Origin: Spironucleus salmonicida
Lineage: Eukaryota; Fornicata; Diplomonadida; Hexamitidae
Direction: 5' to 3'
Length of the DNA: 64,000 bases
Assembly: GCA_000497125.2 (NCBI GenBank)
Contig: CM035323.1
Coordinates: 938,001 to 1,002,000, forward strand
Under the pieces are notes generated by a model that was not told the origin of the DNA, searched no databases, and saw only the letters and a list, made by a program, of their open reading frames with translations. This document shows positions 61,266 to 64,000 of this stretch, one piece after another. Numbering within the stretch: position 1 is the first letter of the stretch; every line of letters begins with the position of its first letter. Both the position numbers and the translations under genes were made by a program.

Positions 61266-62021
61266 ATGACAACATGCCAGTCTCCATCTCTTACTAAGAT
61301 CAAAGCTTTATCTGAATCTATCAATATGTTATAAACATAATCTCGTATTGATGTAGAATAACATAACCGAGTTGTAGATACTCGTATTTCATCCATGGAA
61401 GAACGCGTTAAGAAAAATCAATAATCTGATAAATCTAAATTTATGCTTCTGAATGATCAACTCACCAAGCTCTAGCAGGCTTTCCATGCTGAAAAAGCGT
61501 CTCGTGAACTTTTGAACAAGAGAAAAACTAAAGAAATTGAACTTATAGAAACTGGTTTGAAAACTTCTTTTGAAAATGAAATGCATGTAAGATAAGAATT
61601 AGTATAGCGCTTAACTAAAATGGCTGATGAGAAATTAACTAGTGTTTCTGAATCTCTTAAGAAATTATCTAATGAACGTGAAGTTTAAGGTGATAATGTC
61701 AAAATTTTCATGAGAGAAAAGGTTACTGACGTTATTTAAACTATGGCTAAGGATAGAGAGGAAACTGATGCATAGTATAATTAACTTACCTCTGAACTTG
61801 ATCGTCAATGTTAGGAAATTAGAGAAATAATATACAAAGAATGCTAAGAAAGAGAAGAATAAGAAAGTCATTTCAAAGAAACATTTACCTAGGTTTGTAG
61901 CAAATTATAATAAAGATTAGTAACAGAGCGCGAAAAGAGAGAGTAGACCGAATAATAATTATTGGAATTATTAGAAGAAGTTTGCGTAAAGGTTGAAGAG
62001 AATGTCGGTAAGTAATTCTGA
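61266..62021 (+). CDS. SF-assemblin/beta-giardin family protein, 251 aa
   Basis: SF-assemblins build striated fibres along flagellar microtubule roots; beta-giardin of the Giardia ventral disc belongs here. The whole protein is an unbroken segmented coiled coil. It has a short Ser/Thr-Pro head (residues 1-12), a helix in which KIKALSESINMLQTQ and RISSMEERV resemble the family's first segment, and charged heptads through the C-terminus with few or no Pro residues. Length fits the family (about 250-280). Start ATG 61266 is preceded by TCAAA, as at both AAAP transporter genes. It supports a flagellate with microtubule-root fibres. Confidence 0.75.
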
Positions 62022-62325
62022 AATGAAATTTTATTGCTATTTTATGTTGAATCTTTTAATACTAATTAATTTCAGATAAAATTTAGTAATTATAGTATTT
62101 TATTAAAATTATTTTCTATATTTATTCTTTATATATAATTTAATATTAGGTTATTATATAGTAATATACTATATATTTATTATATACAGGTTTATTTAAA
62201 ATTAAACTTGTGGTAGATCATTTGGGATAATATTTATATTTACCCCTAAACTCAATATTTTCTCATAAACTGATTCTACCTTATATACGAATTATCAGAT
62301 ATATATAAATAAAAACTGATTCAAA
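62022..62325. other. AT-rich upstream region of AAAP transporter
   Basis: About 300 bp of AT-rich DNA lies between two plus-strand genes, presumably the 3' end of the SF-assemblin transcript and the promoter of the transporter. No RNA gene or repeat is seen. Confidence 0.4.
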
Positions 62326-63795
62326 ATGCGTACATATAAAGCTTACACAGTTTCTGCCCTACTTATTAACTTTGCCATGGGTACTGGTGTATTAAACCTA
62401 CCTAAAACAGTTGCTAACGCATCTATTTTAGTATCATTCGCCATCTTAACATTAGTTACTTTTCAAGCGTATTTACTGGCCAGATATACATTAGATTCTT
62501 TGGCACGAACATTTGCAATTCAACGTACAACTAGTGAATAATAACAGTAAATACCTCATCTTGGTAGTACGGAAAACATCATGATTTCCTATGAAAATAC
62601 TCATGGATTTATTGCTGAAAAGCCTGACTACCAGATTCCAAACAATTTTACTTTCTAGTTTTCAGAATTATGCCATATTTATTGGGGTAAAACTGGCTTT
62701 ATTATATACTAGGTAACTATTATATTTTTCCTCTTTGGAGCTATTTGGGGTTATGCATCCGTTGTTGCGCAATCAATCAGCTCTGTTGTACCATTTGGAG
62801 CTAATTGGGAGTGTGCTGACCCATGTGGAGATAGCTATTCTGAAATTTGCAATGTGGCGTATTATATATGGACATATGCGGCATTAGTATATTGCTGCAT
62901 AATGGTATTTTTTGATCTATCTAATTAAAATATTTTATAAGGAATATTTACTATTTTCCGATTAGTATCTGTTGGAGGAATTGCCTTAATAACTTTTATT
63001 AGCATATTTATTGGACCTTTTAACCCAGATGGTTCAAATGTAAGTAATGAGGTTAAATAGGTATACATTCAGGATACCCCAATATTTTAATTTAGTACAC
63101 AATCTTTTGGCTCAATATTCTCATCTTCAGCATATGCTATTATTTTACATTCATGCATTCCGAATGTAGTATAACCTACAATGATTGATTAACAAAAGTA
63201 CCTTAATCATTCTATTACAGGGGCTTTTTTGATAATGTACGTAATTATGGGTTTTGTATCATACCCAGGAGGATTATATTTTGGAAATTTAGGAAATTAA
63301 CTAATAACTCTAAATTTAATCAAGTGGGATGGTAAAAGCTGGAATGCAACATCATAACCAATTTGGGCAGCTATATTATCAAATATAATTCGTATTCTTC
63401 CGCCAATCTATGTCTTAGGGGCTATACCCATAAATGGAATAACCATGGCTGATAATGTGGTTGCAATGTTTCCAACATTAAAATCAAAGAAATATTTTAT
63501 CATATCTATAAAACTACTGTGTGTTATCCCTCCAATAATATTTGGAGGCTTTTTTAGATGCATAAGTGATATTATTAATATCACAGGTTTATTTGGATTT
63601 GTTGTTCTATTAGCACCAGCTTTTATCCTAATAAAAGCAAAGAAAAATACGAAGGAAGCCTTCGGACTGGTGGCAACACCATACTCGGGATTTTGCGATT
63701 AAGATTGGATAATTATACTGATCATGATGTTTAATATCATTGGGTTTGGCTTTGCTTTCTATACAGTCATCGTAAATTTTAAAGGGACATCATGA
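62326..63795 (+). CDS. AAAP-family amino acid transporter, 489 aa (copy 2)
   Basis: A close paralog of the transporter at 9329-10822, colinear along its whole length. It has the first-helix motif FAMGTGVLNLPK, the loop WECADPCG, helices ending in GGIALITFI and GAIPINGI, and a Cys-Asp near the last helix (SGFCDQDW). It differs mainly in the first cytoplasmic loop (residues 70-105) and in codon use. It is expected to be a proton- or sodium-coupled amino-acid transporter. The stop TGA 63793-63795 lies inside the last codons of the convergent membrane-protein gene, so the two coding regions overlap by 6 bp. Confidence 0.85.
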
Positions 63796-64000
63796 GTTTT
63801 AATAATGTATATAATATAAAATATAAAATATAAACTCATTTTTTACTTTTCCTTTGCTCCCTGACTTGCCCTTTTCTACATCTTTATACACAAAAAGAAA
63901 TTTAATAATAAATAAAATTAATAACATAGTGCTAATACAGACACCTACACCTTCTGTTAGTGATAGAGAATAATAATAATTAGCGGTATCACCATTATTT
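63790..64000 (-). CDS. MATE-like membrane protein, C-terminal end, partial (copy 2)
   Basis: This is the C-terminal 69 codons of a paralog of the gene at 35334-36806, open at the right window edge. The last helix (LLILFIIKFLFVYKD) is the same as in copy 1; the tail differs and is longer (Lys/Gly-rich, then AT-biased). It stops at TGA 63790-63792, overlapping the AAAP gene. The coding stretch 63884-64000 is nearly identical to 35395-35511 at DNA level. Confidence 0.6.

Noticed and set aside
1-64000. CRISPR array, rRNA operon, insertion sequence or retroelement
   Set aside because: No spaced direct repeats, rRNA-like blocks, transposase or reverse transcriptase motifs were seen on either strand.

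Overview
Organism. This is nuclear DNA of a protist that reads UAA and UAG as glutamine and stops only at UGA. Read with that code, nearly all of the window resolves into long, intron-poor genes. Known families recovered this way include XPB/ERCC3, a Snf2 remodeller with a bromodomain, ADA2, Pelota, elongin C, ribosomal protein L13a (twice), RAD52, two RCHY1-type E3 ligases, two AAAP amino-acid transporters and an SF-assemblin. The code, the very tight spacing, the lack of obvious introns and the striated-fibre protein fit a hexamitin diplomonad (Hexamita/Spironucleus/Trepomonas type) best. An oxymonad such as Streblomastix or a ciliate is not excluded.

Layout. 1-7.7 kb: end of a CTD-type phosphatase, two unknown genes, an ABCA-type half transporter, RAD52 and four unknown genes. 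7.7-9.3 kb: very AT-rich spacer. 9.3-12.6 kb: AAAP transporter and a coiled-coil protein. 12.6-18.1 kb: Snf2 remodeller and an unknown gene. 18.2-33.3 kb: one reading frame for a protein of about 5,021 residues that I cannot assign. 33.6-37.4 kb: LRR gene with a one-base frame break, MATE-like membrane protein, small gene. 37.5-41.1 kb: GC-rich block with an IRE1-like pseudokinase and an RCHY1-like E3. 41.1-48.8 kb: ADA2 with a very long C-terminal extension, a second RCHY1-like E3, elongin C. 48.8-54.1 kb: inverted repeat, two apparently identical 1,395-bp arms, each with an RPL13A gene and the 3' part of a beta-propeller-like gene, around an XPB gene. 53.3-64 kb: full propeller-like gene, Ski2-like helicase, Pelota, an unknown gene, SF-assemblin, a second AAAP transporter and the edge of a second MATE-like gene.

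Genes on both strands are packed closely. Convergent stops are commonly 0-15 bp apart, and twice the two UGA stops abut as the palindrome TGATCA. Base composition is a mosaic: GC-rich segments using CAG for Gln sit beside, and sometimes inside the same gene as, AT-rich segments using TAA/TAG. Transcription and chromatin genes (Snf2, ADA2, XPB, elongin C) are frequent, but no operon logic is implied. Coordinates were worked out by hand translation; family calls rest on motif recognition and no database search was run.
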